Below are positions 9,518 through 10,550 of a stretch of 10,550 nucleotides of DNA, piece by piece. Source of the DNA: JACDBE01 sp051002015. Its GTDB lineage: Bacteria > Actinomycetota > Acidimicrobiia > Spongiisociales > UBA5794. The position numbers were made by a program, and so were the translations under genes. The notes under the pieces were generated by a model. It did not search any database. It was not told the origin of the DNA and saw only the letters and a program-made list of their open reading frames with translations. The stretch is taken from NCBI GenBank assembly GCA_051002015.1, contig JBPCMS010000076.1:1-10550 (forward strand), written 5' to 3'. Positions within the stretch are counted from its first letter, which is position 1, and each line of letters opens with the position of its first letter.

Positions 9518-10285
9518 CTAGCGCCCCGTCCACTCCGGGGGCCGTTTGGCGATGAAGGCGGCGACGCCCTCGGCGGCGTCCTCGGTCATGGCCACCGCGG
9601 TGAGCCCGAGCTGGAGATGATCGAGGGCGGCGTCGAACGGGGCGTCCTCGACGGCGTAGAAGGCGGCCTTGCCCAGGGCGATGACCGAGGGGCTCCTGGC
9701 CACGATGCCGTCGACAGTCTCGGTGACAGCGGCGTCGAGCTGGTCGGCGGGAACGGCGCGGGAGACGACACCCAGCCGGACCGCCTCGGCGGCGTCGATG
9801 CGGCGGCCGGTGAGCATCAGCTCGAGAGCGGCCCGCTTCGGCATCACCCGCGGCAGGATCGCCCCGATCATCATCGGCCACAGCCCGACCCCGATCTCGG
9901 GGGTGCCGAACCCGGCGCGGTCGACGGCGATGACGATGTCGCACGCCGCCGCCAGCCCGAAGCCACCGGCGAGGGCGTGGCCGTTGACCCTGGCGATCAC
10001 CGGCTTGGGGCTCCGCCGGATCGCCCGGAACACGTCGGCGAGCGCTCCCCTGGCGTCGTGGGCGCCCAACGGGTCGTCGACAAAGCCTCCGGAGAGGTCG
10101 CCCCCGGCCGAGAAGACCCTGTCCCCCGCTCCGGTGATCACGATGGCCCGCACGTCGGGATCCGCCGAGCCGGTGCGGACCGCGGCGAGCAGCTCGGCCA
10201 TCACCGCCGTCGACAGCGGGTTGCGCCGCTCCGGATCGTCGATGGTGATCCACGCCGCCGGTCCCCTGGTCTCGTAGCTGAGCAC
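9518..10285 (-). CDS. Enoyl-CoA hydratase/isomerase family (crotonase) protein
   Basis: This 255-residue cytoplasmic crotonase-fold protein is of normal length for the family. Oxyanion-hole regions are visible at FSAGGDL (58-64) and NGHALAGGFGLA (101-112). Glu130 in TPEI corresponds to catalytic Glu164 of rat mitochondrial hydratase. The position of the other catalytic residue, Glu144, is Gly110 here, so simple enoyl-CoA hydration is less certain and isomerase or another acyl-CoA reaction is possible. The segment GLWPMMIGAILPR resembles a subgroup of actinobacterial and terpene- or leucine-pathway hydratases, but I do not assign the pathway. The start is GTG 10285, with TAGGTT exactly six bases upstream and no Shine-Dalgarno site, suggesting a leaderless message. 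The gene is convergent with the TlpA-like gene, seven bases away. Confidence 0.88.
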   Translation of the reverse strand: MLSYETRGPAAWITIDDPERRNPLSTAVMAELLAAVRTGSADPDVRAIVITGAGDRVFSAGGDLSGGFVDDPLGAHDARGALADVFRAIRRSPKPVIARVNGHALAGGFGLAAACDIVIAVDRAGFGTPEIGVGLWPMMIGAILPRVMPKRAALELMLTGRRIDAAEAVRLGVVSRAVPADQLDAAVTETVDGIVARSPSVIALGKAAFYAVEDAPFDAALDHLQLGLTAVAMTEDAAEGVAAFIAKRPPEWTGR

Positions 10286-10291
10286 GCCGAC

Positions 10292-10297
10292 AACCTA
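10292..10297 (-). promoter_or_regulatory. Candidate -10 for a leaderless crotonase transcript
   Basis: On the minus strand TAGGTT (TANNNT) is followed by six bases and then GTG 10285. This is the spacing expected when transcription begins on the first base of the start codon. No good -35 element is seen, although GGACA lies further upstream with a long spacer. Confidence 0.5.
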
Positions 10298-10344
10298 GCC
10301 CCGGGCACCAGCGGTGTGTCCGGAGCAATTTGCCCCGATCGCTC

Positions 10345-10424
10345 AGAGCGAGCGCGGATGGGCGCTCGCTCTTGCGTCGTTGTTGATGGCTCTTCGGCTG
10401 ACGCCTCATCGCGGTGCGGTTGGG
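10345..10424 (+). repeat. 80-base repeat, copy 2, with 11-bp hairpin
   Basis: Same element as 8761-8840, with four substitutions. The 11-bp stem (10345-10355 with 10362-10372) is unchanged, while the loop reads GGATGG instead of GCATAG. Similarity ends abruptly at TTGGG on the right. The copy sits between the crotonase start and the end of an unidentified minus-strand gene, so the two copies bracket the TlpA/crotonase pair as direct repeats 1,584 bases apart. Read on the minus strand, both copies contain ATG followed by the same 15 codons (MRRQPKSHQQRRKSER). There is no sign that this is translated. Confidence 0.85.
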
Positions 10425-10457
10425 AGATATTGTCGAATGTTGTGGGTGGGGTCATGG

Positions 10458-10550
10458 TTAGGCTGCGACGTCCTCAGGGTCGGGCTGGTCGGTGTTGGTC
10501 CTTTCTTGTAGCTTGCCGTCGTTGAAGACGGCTCCGGCTCGGACGAGGGC
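10458..10550 (-). CDS. C-terminal fragment of unidentified gene, runs off the window
   Basis: The minus strand is open from the window edge to a TAA stop (10458-10460), giving 30 residues that include VRAGAVFNDGKLQERT and end in an acidic DPEDVAA tail. Codons such as CTA, CAA and AAG, and the AT-richer 30 bases downstream, differ from the other genes here. The context (repeat next door, compositional change) and the look of the tail suggest a transposase or other mobile-element protein, but I cannot identify the family. With so few residues a chance open frame is possible. Confidence 0.4.
   Translation of the reverse strand, partial: ALVRAGAVFNDGKLQERTNTDQPDPEDVAA

Noticed and set aside
8761..10424. 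CRISPR array or inverted terminal repeats of an insertion sequence
   Set aside because: Only two copies exist, 1.5 kb apart, in direct orientation and with ordinary genes between them; no spacers or transposase lie inside.
10201..10455. Small minus-strand frame (84 codons) reading through repeat copy 2
   Set aside because: It overlaps the start of the crotonase gene in another frame and its content comes from the repeat; no ribosome binding site is seen.

Overview
The window is very GC-rich bacterial DNA with dense coding, GTG as well as ATG starts, strong Shine-Dalgarno sites at some genes and apparently leaderless starts at others. Together with an MMPL transporter, an IRP-type aconitase, a CcdA/TlpA pair and a short sulfite-oxidase-like protein, this points to an actinobacterium (Actinomycetota). 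Acidimicrobiia or a related lineage is a guess from style, not proven.

Layout. Positions 1-123 hold an extreme G/C homopolymer leader. A plus-strand run follows: a lipoprotein with a thioredoxin fold (124-738), a CcdA-type membrane protein overlapping it by one base (738-1592), an M19 dipeptidase 10 bases later (1603-2727), and an MMPL/RND-type transporter (2799-5126) with its own strong ribosome binding site. A large hairpin at 5141-5192 separates this run from the convergent aconitase gene (7947 down to 5206). Next on the minus strand is a small molybdopterin sulfite-oxidase-like gene (8696 down to 8085). A divergent intergenic region (8697-8898) contains an 80-base repeat and two overlapping hairpins. 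A second, complete TlpA-like thioredoxin (8899-9510) faces a crotonase-family gene (10285 down to 9518). A second copy of the 80-base repeat (10345-10424) follows, and then the C-terminal end of an unidentified minus-strand gene running off the window.

How the genes work together. CcdA and the lipoprotein form a probable thiol-disulfide relay, carrying electrons from cytoplasmic thioredoxin to proteins outside the membrane; the second TlpA may draw on the same CcdA. Aconitase serves the TCA cycle and the crotonase acts in acyl-CoA metabolism. The dipeptidase and MMPL protein share the first operon's direction but have no obvious functional link to the redox pair.

The most unusual signals are the 80-base repeat with a perfect 11-bp stem, found in two direct copies flanking the TlpA/crotonase pair; the mutually exclusive hairpins just before the second TlpA gene; the His in the normal cis-Pro position of the first thioredoxin-like protein; and the recurrence of -10-like hexamers 6-9 bases before start codons. 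I see no CRISPR array, tRNA, rRNA or intact mobile element. No gene-free stretch exceeds about 200 bases.
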